A stretch of DNA of 64,000 nucleotides from Rhizobium sp. P38BS-XIX. GTDB taxonomy: Bacteria; Pseudomonadota; Alphaproteobacteria; Rhizobiales; Rhizobiaceae. Below, in pieces: positions 35,614 through 44,887 of this stretch. A program made the position numbers and the translations under genes. The first letter of the stretch is position 1. The number at the start of each line of letters is the position of its first letter. The DNA is taken from contig NZ_JABAIJ010000007.1 in the NCBI RefSeq assembly GCF_012641435.1, positions 248,001-312,000 of the forward strand, given 5' to 3'. The notes below the pieces were generated by a model that saw only the letters and a list, made by a program, of their open reading frames with translations, made no database searches and was not told the origin of the DNA.

Positions 35614-36054
35614 ATGGTGCGGAGTTTGGACGAAACCCTGTCGCAGGCGGATTACGAGGCACTGGCAAACTTGCGCTACACGCTCCGTAAATTCATGGAT
35701 TTCAGCACGTCCGCCGCGCAGGAGGCCGGCCTGCCGCCGCAGCAGCATCAGGCCTTGCTGGCGATCAAAGGCAATCGTCAGGATACGCCGATGACGATCG
35801 GCATGCTGGCGGAGCGGCTGCGGATTGCCCCGCACACCGCGACGGAACTGGTCGGGCGCTTGGCCGATGCCGACTATGTGACACGCCACCCCGATCCCGT
35901 CGACAAGCGCCGTCAAACGCTGCAGCTGACAGACCGCTCGGAAGACGTGCTGCTGCGGTTGAGCGCCATTCACCTGCGCGAAATTCGCGACATGGCGCCG
36001 CAGCTCATCGAGATTTTGACGCAGCTTCAAGCCGAGGCGGAAACGGCGGGTTGA
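35614..36054 (+). CDS. MarR family transcriptional regulator
   Basis: A 146-residue winged-helix regulator. The DNA-binding core is MTIGMLAERLRIAPHTATEL followed by VGRLADADYVTRHPDPVDKR, with the wing residues D-x-R/K-R. Flanking helices form the dimer interface. AGAGGA precedes ATG 35614 at good spacing. It is divergent from the CLC gene and very likely represses it and itself through the dyad at 35553. The ligand is unknown. Confidence 0.87.
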   Translation: MVRSLDETLSQADYEALANLRYTLRKFMDFSTSAAQEAGLPPQQHQALLAIKGNRQDTPMTIGMLAERLRIAPHTATELVGRLADADYVTRHPDPVDKRRQTLQLTDRSEDVLLRLSAIHLREIRDMAPQLIEILTQLQAEAETAG

Positions 36055-36570
36055 TCATCCGCCACGCCGCTCCAGCGCGTCGGCATGATGATGGTTGACC
36101 CCATAGTATCGTTGCCTATCTTGCGTTGTATAAGCATTTTCGGTTGAATGATGCGCGGCCGGTTTTGTCTGGGCGGTACGCGTCACGAAGTCGTATTCGG
36201 AGTGTGGTTGCGGTGGCGTCACTATCATCCGCCCGGCTGTCAGGAAATGTTCATCTTAAAGGCGTTAAGGGGCAGGTGACCGGGCTTTAAATTCCTGATA
36301 GGGAGCTGCGCTTAAGGTGGGATGCGTGATCACTTTTGCGTGTGGGTTAGTTTAAAAGCCGGGTGAGCGACAAATTCCTTTTAATAAAGGCGGATTTGTT
36401 GCGGGCGAAATGGGGTCTGCGCCAAAATTGCCTAAATTCAGAATGATGGGAGCGCGCTTAACAACGTGCCCGTCGAGCGAAATATACAGCGGCGACACGA
36501 AGACACATCGTCCGTGTTACTGAACATCCGATAATCGGGACCGGCGAAGGTCAATATAAACAGGTAGAGC
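36055..36570. other. 516-bp intergenic region upstream of lpiA
   Basis: No frame with a start, ribosome site and coding bias is visible. The region is more AT-rich than the genes around it and should hold the lpiA promoter, which is acid-induced in R. tropici and Sinorhizobium. I see no strong dyad. Short TTAA-containing stretches at 36253-36300 do not have the 7-base spacing of CtrA boxes. Confidence 0.45.
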
Positions 36571-39180
36571 ATGTCGAGCCCAATCGATCTGGAAAAAGCC
36601 GATGAGGAATTGGAAGAACGGGGCGGTATTGTCGGTTTCCTCAACCGATTCCGCACGCTGATCGCCGCCGTCCTGACCGTCGCCGTCTTCAGCATCGCAG
36701 CCTACGCCATCTTCGATCTCACCAACGAAGTCCGCTACGACGACGTCGTGCACGCGCTGACAACGACGAAGATTTCCTCGGTGCTGCTCGCTCTTCTGTT
36801 TACGGGTCTGAGCTTTGCGTCGCTGATCTTCTACGACCAGAATGCGCTGGAATATATCGGCAAACGCGTGCCGTTCCCGCATGTGGCGCTGACCTCGTTC
36901 AGTGCCTATGCGGTCGGCAACACGGCGGGCTTCGGCGCTCTCAGCGCCGGCGCGATCCGTTATCGTGCCTATAGCCGACTCGGCCTTTCTCCCGATGATA
37001 TCACGCGTGTCATCGCCTTCGTGACGCTTGCCTTCGGCCTCGGTCTTGCCGCCGTCGGCGCCATCGCGCTGCTTGTCATCGCCGATGAGATCGGGCCGCT
37101 GATCGGCGTCGATGGGCTCTGGCTGCGCCTCGTCGCGGTTGCGATCCTGGCGGCGCTTGCCTTCGTGGTTTTCGTCGGCCGCAATGGGCGCGAGGTGCGC
37201 ATCGGGCCGATCGCCGTGCGCTTGCCGGATTCGCGCACATGGTCGCGTCAGTTCCTGGTCACGGCCTTCGATATCGCGGCATCCGCCTCCGTGCTTTATG
37301 TGCTGCTGCCGGACTCCTCCATCGGCTGGCCGGGCTTTCTGGCGATCTACGCCATTGCCGTCGGCCTCGGTGTCCTGAGCCACGTTCCGGCCGGCTTCGG
37401 CGTTTTCGAGACGATCATCATCGCCTGGCTCGGCAGCTCGGTGAACGAGGACGCGGTGCTGAGCTCGCTCGTCCTTTACCGCGTCATCTACAACGTTATT
37501 CCGCTGGTCATTGCTATCGCGGCGATCTCGGTGGCGGAGCTGCGTCGCTTCGTCGATCATCCGGCGGCATCCAGCATGCGTCGCGTCGGCGGCCGCCTGA
37601 TGCCGCAATTGCTGTCAGCCTTCGCCCTGCTGCTCGGCATGATGCTGATCTTTTCGAGCGTGACGCCGACGCCGGATCAGAACCTGATCGTCCTTTCCGA
37701 CTTCATTCCTTTGCCGATCGTCGAAAGTGCCCACTTCTTTTCGAGCCTTCTTGGCCTGACCATGGTTGTTGCCGCGCGCGGCCTCGGACAGCGCCTCGAC
37801 GGCGCCTGGTGGGTATTGGTGTTCTCGGCAGCGCTTGCGCTGTTGCTGTCGCTGCTCAAGGCTATCGCGATCGTCGAAGCCGGGCTGCTGGCGTTCCTGG
37901 TCTTCAGCCTTGTCGTCAGCCGCCGGCTGTTCAACCGGCCGGCATCGCTGCTGAGCCAGACACTGACGGCCGGATGGCTGACGGCCATTGCCGTCATCTG
38001 TATCGGCGCTATCGTCGTTCTGTTCTTCGTCTATCGCGATGTGGGATATAGCAACCAGCTTTGGTGGCAGTTCGAATTTGCCGACGAAGCGCCGCGCGGT
38101 CTGCGCGCAGCCCTCGGCATTTCCATCCTCTCGTCGGCGATCGCGATTTTCAGCCTGCTGCGGCCCGCGACGAAACGGCTGGAGCCCGTCACCGAGGACG
38201 TCGTGGCCCATGCTGTCGAAGTCGTGCGCAAGCAGGGCTTTGCCGACGCCAATCTCGTGCGCATGGGTGACAAGAGCATTATGTTCTCTGAAAAGGGCGA
38301 TGCCTTCATCATGTACGGCAAGCAGGGCCGCTCCTGGATCGCGCTTTTCGATCCCGTCGGTCCGCGCCATGCGCTGCCGGAGCTCGTCTGGCGGTTTGTC
38401 GAGACGGCGCGGGCTGCCGGCTGCCGCTCGGTCTTCTATCAGATCTCGCCGGCACTTCTGTCCTATTGCGCGGATGCGGGCTTGCGCGCCTTCAAGCTCG
38501 GCGAGCTGGCGGTCGTCAATCTCTCGAATTTCGAGCTGAAGGGCGGCAAATGGGCCAATCTCCGGCAGACGGCAAGCCGCGCGGTTCGCGACGGACTAGA
38601 ATTTGCCGTTATCGAGCCTCAAGATGTCCCTGAAATCATGGATCAGCTGGCCGCCGTCTCCGATGCATGGCTCTCAGACCACAATGCCAAGGAAAAAGGC
38701 TTCTCGCTGGGCGCGTTCGATCCGGACTATGTGGGCTCGCAGCCGATCGGCATCTTGAAGAAGGATGGTAATATCGTCGCGTTCGCGAATATCCTCATGA
38801 CGGAAACCAAGGAAGAAGGTTCCGTCGATCTGATGCGTTTTTCGCCCGATGCTCCCAAAGGATCGATGGATTTTCTGTTTGTGCAGATCCTCGAATATCT
38901 GAGGGGCCAGGGCTTTCACCGTTTCAACCTCGGCATGGCGCCACTATCGGGCATGTCGAGACGGGAATCGGCGCCCGTATGGGATCGCGTCGGAGGCACC
39001 GTGTTCGAGCACGGCGAGCGTTTCTACAATTTCAAAGGGCTTCGTGCCTTTAAATCCAAGTTCCATCCCGAATGGCAGCCGCGCTATCTGGCTGTATCGG
39101 GAGGTGTGAGTCCCATGATCGCGTTGATGGATGCCACATTCCTCATCGGGGGCGGACTTAAGGGGGTCGTGAGGAAATGA
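36571..39180 (+). CDS. lpiA: Lysylphosphatidylglycerol synthase/flippase (MprF family, LpiA)
   Basis: An 869-residue membrane protein. The first 530 or so residues hold about fourteen transmembrane helices, the flippase domain (e.g. VGNTAGFGALSAGAIRYRAY and LGVLSHVPAGFGVFE). The C-terminal cytosolic domain, about 540-860, is the DUF2156/GNAT-like aminoacyl-transferase (FPHEW-like KFHPEWQPRYLAVSG, RFNLGMAPLSGM). It transfers lysine from Lys-tRNA to phosphatidylglycerol. The next gene overlaps it by 4 bp and encodes AcvB, so this is the low-pH-inducible lpiA-acvB/atvA operon known in R. tropici and Sinorhizobium. Confidence 0.93.
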   Translation: MSSPIDLEKADEELEERGGIVGFLNRFRTLIAAVLTVAVFSIAAYAIFDLTNEVRYDDVVHALTTTKISSVLLALLFTGLSFASLIFYDQNALEYIGKRVPFPHVALTSFSAYAVGNTAGFGALSAGAIRYRAYSRLGLSPDDITRVIAFVTLAFGLGLAAVGAIALLVIADEIGPLIGVDGLWLRLVAVAILAALAFVVFVGRNGREVRIGPIAVRLPDSRTWSRQFLVTAFDIAASASVLYVLLPDSSIGWPGFLAIYAIAVGLGVLSHVPAGFGVFETIIIAWLGSSVNEDAVLSSLVLYRVIYNVIPLVIAIAAISVAELRRFVDHPAASSMRRVGGRLMPQLLSAFALLLGMMLIFSSVTPTPDQNLIVLSDFIPLPIVESAHFFSSLLGLTMVVAARGLGQRLDGAWWVLVFSAALALLLSLLKAIAIVEAGLLAFLVFSLVVSRRLFNRPASLLSQTLTAGWLTAIAVICIGAIVVLFFVYRDVGYSNQLWWQFEFADEAPRGLRAALGISILSSAIAIFSLLRPATKRLEPVTEDVVAHAVEVVRKQGFADANLVRMGDKSIMFSEKGDAFIMYGKQGRSWIALFDPVGPRHALPELVWRFVETARAAGCRSVFYQISPALLSYCADAGLRAFKLGELAVVNLSNFELKGGKWANLRQTASRAVRDGLEFAVIEPQDVPEIMDQLAAVSDAWLSDHNAKEKGFSLGAFDPDYVGSQPIGILKKDGNIVAFANILMTETKEEGSVDLMRFSPDAPKGSMDFLFVQILEYLRGQGFHRFNLGMAPLSGMSRRESAPVWDRVGGTVFEHGERFYNFKGLRAFKSKFHPEWQPRYLAVSGGVSPMIALMDATFLIGGGLKGVVRK

Positions 39181-40574
39181 TCTTGAAATACGCAATGTCA
39201 TTGGCTTTCGCATGCATGCTGTCTTTAGGCTTGCTGGCGTCCGGCGCCGCAAGAGCAGACGAAGACGACACTAAGTACGATCTGGGCATGATCCCGGCGC
39301 CGCATATCCTGCGCCCGAAGGGCAAGGTGACCAGCGAAGTCGTTCTGATCTCCGACGCTGCCGGCTGGGGCGACAAGGAAAAGGCGGTTGCCGACAAGCT
39401 CGTCAACGACGGTTCACTCGTCATCGGTATCGACTACCCCTCGTTTCTTGCCTCGCTCAACAAGTACGACGTCACCCAGAACGACGGCTGCATCTATATC
39501 GTTGCGGATCTGGAATCCCTGAGCCAACAGGTGCAGCGCTCCTTTGCCGACAGCACCTATCAGCTGCCTGTTATCGCCGGTGTCGGCGCCGGCGGCGCCA
39601 TGGCGTTGACGATCGCGGCACAGACGCCGGACGCGACGGTTGCCGGCACACTTGCTGTCGACCCGGCTGCGGGCATCGCGCTGAAGCAGGAGCTCTGCAC
39701 GCCGGCCGAGAAGAAGTCGGATGGCGACATCGTTTCCTTCGGCCTCCAAGATGGCGCACTGCCGAACCCGATCCTCGTGACCTATACGCCGAATGCACCG
39801 AAGGACGGCCGCGAGCATGTCGAGGATATCCAGAAGGAGCATCCCGAGGTTCAGAGCACGGAATCGGACAATGCCGATACCTATGCGACGCTCGAGGCTT
39901 CGCTCAGCGATCTGATGAAGTCGATCGACAGCTCCAAGTCGCCGCTCGGCCTGCCGCTCGACGTCATGGAAACCACGCCGACCGAGGACACGCTTGCGAT
40001 CGTCTATTCCGGTGACGGCGGTTGGCGCGATATCGACAAGGAAGTCGGCAGCTATCTGCAGGATCAGGGCATTCCTGTCGTGGGCGTGGATTCGCTGCAT
40101 TACTTCTGGTCGGAGCGGGATCCGCAGCAGACGGCAGACGATCTCGCGCGCATCATCCAGTTCTATACCAAGCGCTTCAAGGTGAAGCATGTGGTGCTGG
40201 TCGGTTATTCGTTCGGCGCCGACGTGCTGCCTGCGAGCTACAACCGCCTGAAGCAGCCGGACAAGGACAAGATCGTCCAGATGTCGCTGCTCTCCCTGTC
40301 GCAAAAGGTCGATTACGTGATCTCGGTCATGGGTTGGCTGGGCGCTTCCAGCGAGGGCAAGGGTGGCGATCCCATCAAGGATCTCAAGGCGGTCAATCCG
40401 AAGATGGTGCAGTGCGTTTATGGCAAGGATGACGACGAAGACGTCGCTTGCCCGCTGCTCAAGGGCAGCGGCGCCGAAATCATCGCCATGGATGGCGGCC
40501 ATCACTTCGACGACGATTACGAGGCATTGGCAAACCACATCATCAGTGGTCTGAAGAGCCGCCTCGGCGAGTGA
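39177..40574 (+). CDS. acvB: AcvB/AtvA periplasmic virulence-type protein
   Basis: A 465-residue exported protein with a signal peptide (MSLAFACMLSLGLLASGAARA). Two alpha/beta-hydrolase-like halves follow. The second carries the nucleophile S345 in GYSFGADVLP, an acid in YGKDDDEDVAC and a histidine in MDGGHHFDDDYEAL. The Agrobacterium homologue AcvB hydrolyses lysyl-phosphatidylglycerol in the periplasm and is needed for virulence; the R. tropici homologue AtvA is needed for acid tolerance. The start ATG overlaps the lpiA stop (ATGA), so synthesis and turnover of Lys-PG are coupled. Confidence 0.92.
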   Translation: MILKYAMSLAFACMLSLGLLASGAARADEDDTKYDLGMIPAPHILRPKGKVTSEVVLISDAAGWGDKEKAVADKLVNDGSLVIGIDYPSFLASLNKYDVTQNDGCIYIVADLESLSQQVQRSFADSTYQLPVIAGVGAGGAMALTIAAQTPDATVAGTLAVDPAAGIALKQELCTPAEKKSDGDIVSFGLQDGALPNPILVTYTPNAPKDGREHVEDIQKEHPEVQSTESDNADTYATLEASLSDLMKSIDSSKSPLGLPLDVMETTPTEDTLAIVYSGDGGWRDIDKEVGSYLQDQGIPVVGVDSLHYFWSERDPQQTADDLARIIQFYTKRFKVKHVVLVGYSFGADVLPASYNRLKQPDKDKIVQMSLLSLSQKVDYVISVMGWLGASSEGKGGDPIKDLKAVNPKMVQCVYGKDDDEDVACPLLKGSGAEIIAMDGGHHFDDDYEALANHIISGLKSRLGE

Positions 40575-40582
40575 TCGATTGG

Positions 40583-40619
40583 CTGCGCGCGGCAAGTTTG
40601 TCGCGCGCAGCTTCCTTTT
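40583..40619 (+). terminator. Intrinsic terminator after acvB
   Basis: GCTGCGCGCG and CGCGCGCAGC form a 10-bp GC-rich stem, followed by TTCCTTTT. It begins 9 bp past the acvB stop. Confidence 0.75.
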
Positions 40620-40795
40620 GTGTCGTGTTGTCCCTACATCTCCATGGGATTTGAAAGATCGCCGATCTCGCGGCTTTCGCACGCCCTCCCAGTTTTCATT
40701 TGCTTCTTGCGCCTGATGTCACCGGATGGAAGAAGCTTCATTGACGGCCGGTTTCCCGCTGCGACCGTTCACCGTCCTGCCAGAAAGGTCCATCC

Positions 40796-41470
40796 TTGTC
40801 CGCTACACCCGCTTCCGCCTTCACCAAGACCTATTCCGGTTTCCTGTTCGATATGGACGGTACGATCATCAATTCGATCGCCGCCGCCGAGCGCGTTTGG
40901 GGCAACTGGGCGCGTGCGCAGGGTCTCGATGTCGAGAAGTTCATGCCGACCATGCACGGCAAGCGCGGTGTCGACACAATCGGCCAGCTGCACTTGCCCG
41001 GCGTCGATCCGGTCGCTGAGGCGCAGAAAATTACCGAAGCCGAGATTGCCGATGTCGAAGGCGTGATCGCGCTTCCGGGTGCCGTGGATTTCCTCGCGTC
41101 ATTGCCGCCGGAACGCTGGGCGATCGTGACCTCATCGCCCCATCGTCTGGCGCTGGCACGGCTGGATGCCGCAGGAATTCCGATGCCGCGCTTCATCGTG
41201 ACGGCCGAGGACGTGAAGGTCGGCAAGCCCGATCCGCAGGGCTATATCCTTGGCGCGCAGCGCCTCGGCCTCAGCCCGTCTGAATGCCTGGTGTTCGAAG
41301 ACGTCATGGCCGGTGTAAAGGCCGGCGAGGCGGCTGGTGCGGATATCATGGTGATCACCGCTACCCATTCGCATCCCTTGGAAACGAGCCATTCCACGCT
41401 GCGCAACTACGACAATGTCCGCGCGCACGTGGATGGCGCCGGCAAGCTGTCGATCCTGCCCAAGGGCTGA
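40796..41470 (+). CDS. HAD-superfamily hydrolase, subfamily IA
   Basis: A 224-residue phosphatase-like protein. Motif I is FLFDMDGTI with the nucleophile D19, motif II is VTSSPHRLA, and motifs III/IV read VGKPDPQGYILGAQRLG and CLVFEDVMAGVKAG. A small cap domain lies between motifs I and II. It resembles sugar or polyol phosphatases of the GPP/beta-phosphoglucomutase branch; the substrate is not determined. No ATG fits the conserved start. TTG 40796 with AGAAAGG about 9 bases upstream is used. Confidence 0.86.
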   Translation: MSATPASAFTKTYSGFLFDMDGTIINSIAAAERVWGNWARAQGLDVEKFMPTMHGKRGVDTIGQLHLPGVDPVAEAQKITEAEIADVEGVIALPGAVDFLASLPPERWAIVTSSPHRLALARLDAAGIPMPRFIVTAEDVKVGKPDPQGYILGAQRLGLSPSECLVFEDVMAGVKAGEAAGADIMVITATHSHPLETSHSTLRNYDNVRAHVDGAGKLSILPKG

Positions 41471-41575
41471 TAACATCGGCCTGCGGTTGCGACACAGACA
41501 TGTCGCTTTCGCGCTTTGCAATGGGCTGCCGGCTCACTATGTTTTCGTGATATCATAGATATTTGCGAAGATCAG

Positions 41576-42160
41576 ATGAGCCTCAAAGAGCTGAAAGCCC
41601 AATATCGCAAGGAGCAACTTGCCGAGCGCGACGCCATCGCGCCGGAAGATCGTATAGAGAAGGGCCTCGCCATCGCCGACCATGGTGATGGCATCGATTT
41701 AGAGCCGGGGGAGATCGTTTCCGGTTTTCTTCCGATCCGATCCGAGGCCGATATCAGGCCGCTGATGACCCGCCTGAGAGAGCGGGGTGCCCGGCTCTGT
41801 GTGCCCGTGATCCTAGATCGCAGCACGATCGTCTTTCGTGAGCTCGTGCCCGGTGCACTGCTTGTTTCTTCGGGATTCGGCACGTTCGGGCCAGGACCAG
41901 ACGCGGCCGAGCTAGATCCGCATGTGATGCTGGTGCCGCTCTCCGCTTTCGATAGAACAGGCCATCGCATCGGCTACGGCGCCGGGTATTACGACCGCGC
42001 GATCGATCGATTGCATCAAAAAGGCTTGAATCCGCGGCTGATCGGCATTGCATTCGATTGCCAAGAAGTGCCATCAGTACCCGCTGAGCCGCATGATATC
42101 CGTCTTGACGCGATTTTGACCGAGAGCGGGCTCAATTTCGTTTCGGAAGTGATTGGATAG
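41576..42160 (+). CDS. fthC: 5-formyltetrahydrofolate cyclo-ligase
   Basis: A 194-residue enzyme that uses ATP to convert 5-formyl-THF to 5,10-methenyl-THF. The N-terminus is LKELKAQYRKEQLAERDAI, and the signature region reads HVMLVPLSAFDRTGHRIGYG followed by AGYYDRAIDR. In many proteobacteria this gene directly follows zapA and 6S RNA; here they are about 8 kb apart. ATG 41576 is preceded only by a weak purine stretch. The YmdB-like gene follows 3 bp later. Confidence 0.93.
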   Translation: MSLKELKAQYRKEQLAERDAIAPEDRIEKGLAIADHGDGIDLEPGEIVSGFLPIRSEADIRPLMTRLRERGARLCVPVILDRSTIVFRELVPGALLVSSGFGTFGPGPDAAELDPHVMLVPLSAFDRTGHRIGYGAGYYDRAIDRLHQKGLNPRLIGIAFDCQEVPSVPAEPHDIRLDAILTESGLNFVSEVIG

Positions 42161-42163
42161 CGA

Positions 42164-42988
42164 ATGCGGCTGCTTTTTCTGGGTGACATGGTTGGGAAGA
42201 CCGGACGGGTTGCGGTATGGGACCGTTTACCGGGGCTCGTGTCCGACCTGAAGCTCGATTTCGTCATCGTCAACGGCGAGAATGCGGCCGGCGGTTTCGG
42301 CATCACCGAAGATATCTTCCTTGAGACGATCAATGCTGGCGCAGACGTCGTGACGACGGGCAATCATGTCTGGGACCAGAAGGAAGCCGTGGTCTTCTGC
42401 GAGCGCCACGATCAGTTCCTGCGCCCCGCCAACTATCCGGCCGGCACGCCCGGCCGCGGCTCCGGCCTTTATTATGCCCGCAACGGCGCCCGCGTGCTCG
42501 TTGCCAACATCATGGGCCGCGTTTTCATGCATCCTGAGCTGGACGATCCCTTCAAGGCGGCGGAGGCCATTCTCGATGCCTGCCCGCTGAAGGAGCAGGC
42601 CGATGCGATCATCTTCGATTTCCATGCGGAAGCGACGAGCGAAAAGCAGTGTTTCGGGCATTTCGTGGATGGTCGCGCCAGCTTCGTCGTCGGGACGCAT
42701 ACGCATGTGCCGACCGCCGATGCGCAAATCCTGAACGGCGGCACGGCCTATATGTCGGATGCCGGCATGTGCGGCGACTATGATTCCTCGCTCGGCATGG
42801 AGAAGGAAGAGCCGCTCAACCGGTTCATTTCGAAGATGCCGAAGGGTCGCTTCGAAGCGGCCTCCGGCCCGGCGACGATCTGTGGCGTGGGCGTGGAGAT
42901 TTCCGATGCGACCGGACTGGCGGAAAAGATCGCGCCGCTGCGCATCGGACCACGGCTTGCGGAAACTATTCCCGATTTCTGGCGCTGA
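42164..42988 (+). CDS. YmdB/TIGR00282 family metallophosphoesterase
   Basis: A 274-residue dinuclear metallophosphoesterase. Metal ligands are D8 in FLGDMVGKTGR, E/N in VNGENAAGG, N/H in TTGNHVWDQKE, H in FHAEATSEK, and the H-T-H motif in VGTHTHVPTAD. Bacillus YmdB has 2',3'-cAMP phosphodiesterase activity and affects biofilm decisions. The rhizobial role is not known. It is tightly linked (3 bp) to fthC, a common alphaproteobacterial pairing. Confidence 0.9.
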   Translation: MRLLFLGDMVGKTGRVAVWDRLPGLVSDLKLDFVIVNGENAAGGFGITEDIFLETINAGADVVTTGNHVWDQKEAVVFCERHDQFLRPANYPAGTPGRGSGLYYARNGARVLVANIMGRVFMHPELDDPFKAAEAILDACPLKEQADAIIFDFHAEATSEKQCFGHFVDGRASFVVGTHTHVPTADAQILNGGTAYMSDAGMCGDYDSSLGMEKEEPLNRFISKMPKGRFEAASGPATICGVGVEISDATGLAEKIAPLRIGPRLAETIPDFWR

Positions 42989-43108
42989 GCGCGTCCGATC
43001 ACCCTGCGCCTGTGATGACGCGATTGTGAGCCGCAGCGTCTGATTGTCGCTGGACCTATCCCGGCGCGTGCCGCATCCTTTCGCCACTATCGGGCGTGAG
43101 GAGGTGGC

Positions 43109-43951
43109 ATGATGCCGCGATTTCCTGTCCTTGCCGTGATGTTCCTGTCGGTGATTTTCGCCTGGAGCGCAGCTGACGCCCAGCAAAAGCCTTCGCGTCC
43201 GCAGCCGAGCCAATGTCAGGCGATCGCGCAATCGCTGCCCAAGGCGACATTCGCGAGTTTTTCTCCACCAGGTCCTACGCTTGCCAGTGATCCCGTCGAC
43301 GGCGACGTGAAGATCACCTTCCTTGGCCATGCCACACTGTTCATCGAGACGCCCGGCGGCGTTTCCATCGCTACGGATTACAGCGGGGCCTACCCGCCGC
43401 CCTACACGCCGGAAGTCGTGACGATGAACAAGGCGCATATCACGCACTACACGCTGACGCCGGATCCGGCGATCAAATATGTGCTGCATGGATGGAGCGA
43501 TGTGCCCGGCGAGCCAGCGAAGATCCATATGACTGTCGGCGATACGCTAATCCGCAATGTCGTGACGGATATTCGCTCTTGGGGCGGCGGCATCGAACCC
43601 AACGGCAATTCGATCTTCATATTCGAAGTGGCCGGCCTGTGCATCGGCCATCTCGGCCATCTGCATTTCGAACTTACCGACCAGCAATATGCTGAGATCG
43701 GCCGTCTGGATGTGGTGATGGTGCCGGTCGACGGTGGCTTGACGATGGGAGCTGACAGCATGAGCCGCGTCGTCAAACGGCTGCGTTCGTCGCTGATCCT
43801 GCCGATGCATCGCTGGGGGCCGCCGATCAGTCAGTTCCTGGCGCTCTTCGGCCCGGAATTCGATGTCGGCTACGCGCCGACGCCGAGCGTGACGGTGTCG
43901 GTGAAGACCTTGCCGCGCAAGCCGCTGATTTATGTGCTCAAGGGACTGTAG
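43109..43951 (+). CDS. Exported MBL-fold-like protein with degenerate metal site
   Basis: A 280-residue protein with a signal peptide (RFPVLAVMFLSVIFAWSAADA). The body resembles UlaG-like metallo-beta-lactamase-fold proteins: VKITFLGHATLFIETPGGVS, then GLCIGHLGHLHFEL, VMVPVDGG and LILPMHRWGP. The canonical H-x-H-x-D-H motif is absent; its place is taken by NKAHITHYT. Several other histidines remain, so metal binding may be altered. Periplasmic location is expected. No partner is evident. ATG 43112 is an alternative start. Confidence 0.78.
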   Translation: MMPRFPVLAVMFLSVIFAWSAADAQQKPSRPQPSQCQAIAQSLPKATFASFSPPGPTLASDPVDGDVKITFLGHATLFIETPGGVSIATDYSGAYPPPYTPEVVTMNKAHITHYTLTPDPAIKYVLHGWSDVPGEPAKIHMTVGDTLIRNVVTDIRSWGGGIEPNGNSIFIFEVAGLCIGHLGHLHFELTDQQYAEIGRLDVVMVPVDGGLTMGADSMSRVVKRLRSSLILPMHRWGPPISQFLALFGPEFDVGYAPTPSVTVSVKTLPRKPLIYVLKGL

Positions 43952-44086
43952 GCGTTATGGCGCGCTTCCGCGATCGCCCCGATATGCGCGGCTGACAACG
44001 CCCATTACCCGGCTTTTTACTTGAATGAAGGCCGCTTCGCTCTTATAAGGCAGCCATTCCCAACAAAAGACGTGAACAGGGGTGCC

Positions 44087-44833
44087 ATGGCTGGCCATTC
44101 ACAGTTTAAAAACATCATGCACCGCAAGGGTCGTCAGGACTCGGTGCGTTCGAAAATGTTCTCGAAGCTGGCGCGCGAAATCACCGTCGCTGCCAAATCG
44201 GGCCTGCCCGACCCGACCATGAACGCAAGCCTGCGCCTGGCGATTCAGAACGCCAAGGCGCAGTCCATGCCGAAGGACAATATCGATCGCGCCATCAAGA
44301 AGGCGTCCGGTGCCGACACCGAAAACTACGACGCCATCCGTTACGAGGGCTACGGCCCGGGCGGCACGGCGATCATCGTCGAAGCGCTGACCGACAACCG
44401 CAACCGCACGGCCTCCAACGTCCGCTCGATCTTCACCAAGGCCGGCGGTGCGCTCGGCGAAACCGGTTCGGTGTCCTTCTCCTTCGATCACGTCGGCGAA
44501 ATCACCTACAAGTCGACCGTTGGCGATGCCGACAAGGTCATGGAAGCGGCGATCGAAGCCGGTGCGGATGACGTCGAAAGCGATGACGAAGGCCACGTAA
44601 TCATCTGTGGCTTCGAATCCCTCGGCGAAGTTGCCAAGGCGCTCGAAGCGACGCTGGGCGAAGCCGAAACCGTCAAGGCGATCTGGCGCGCGCAAAACAA
44701 CGTGCCGGTCGACGAAGAAAAGGCTGAGTCCCTGCTGAAGCTCATCGACAATCTCGAAGACGACGACGACGTCCAGAACGTCTATTCGAACTTCGAAGTT
44801 TCGGAAGAAGTGCTGGCCAAGCTCTCGGCCTGA
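44087..44833 (+). CDS. yebC: YebC/PmpR family regulator / translation factor
   Basis: A 248-residue protein: MAGHSQFKNIMHRKGRQDSV, then NIDRAIKKASG, YEGYGPGGTAIIVEALTDNR and TASNVRSIFTKAGG. Length and motifs match TACO1/YebC. These proteins have been described as DNA-binding regulators and, more recently, as factors that relieve ribosome stalling. Start ATG 44087 gives the universal MAGHS N-terminus. A bidirectional terminator separates it from the convergent anti-sigma gene. In many alphaproteobacteria yebC lies directly before ruvC; here about 5.2 kb intervenes. Confidence 0.95.
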   Translation: MAGHSQFKNIMHRKGRQDSVRSKMFSKLAREITVAAKSGLPDPTMNASLRLAIQNAKAQSMPKDNIDRAIKKASGADTENYDAIRYEGYGPGGTAIIVEALTDNRNRTASNVRSIFTKAGGALGETGSVSFSFDHVGEITYKSTVGDADKVMEAAIEAGADDVESDDEGHVIICGFESLGEVAKALEATLGEAETVKAIWRAQNNVPVDEEKAESLLKLIDNLEDDDDVQNVYSNFEVSEEVLAKLSA

Positions 44834-44849
44834 TCCTTCGTAATTCTTC

Positions 44850-44886
44850 AAGAAAGCCGACCGCAGAGATGCGGCCGGCTTTCTTC
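44850..44886. terminator. Bidirectional terminator between yebC and the anti-sigma gene
   Basis: AAGAAAGCCG and CGGCTTTCTT form the outer stem, with an inner GCCGCAT-type hairpin. A/T-rich ends on both sides suit the two convergent genes. Confidence 0.82.
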
Positions 44887-44887
44887 G

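Noticed and set aside
36250..36300. TTAA pairs upstream of lpiA as CtrA boxes
   Set aside because: The TTAA pair near 36256 is spaced 5 rather than 7, and the others are isolated.
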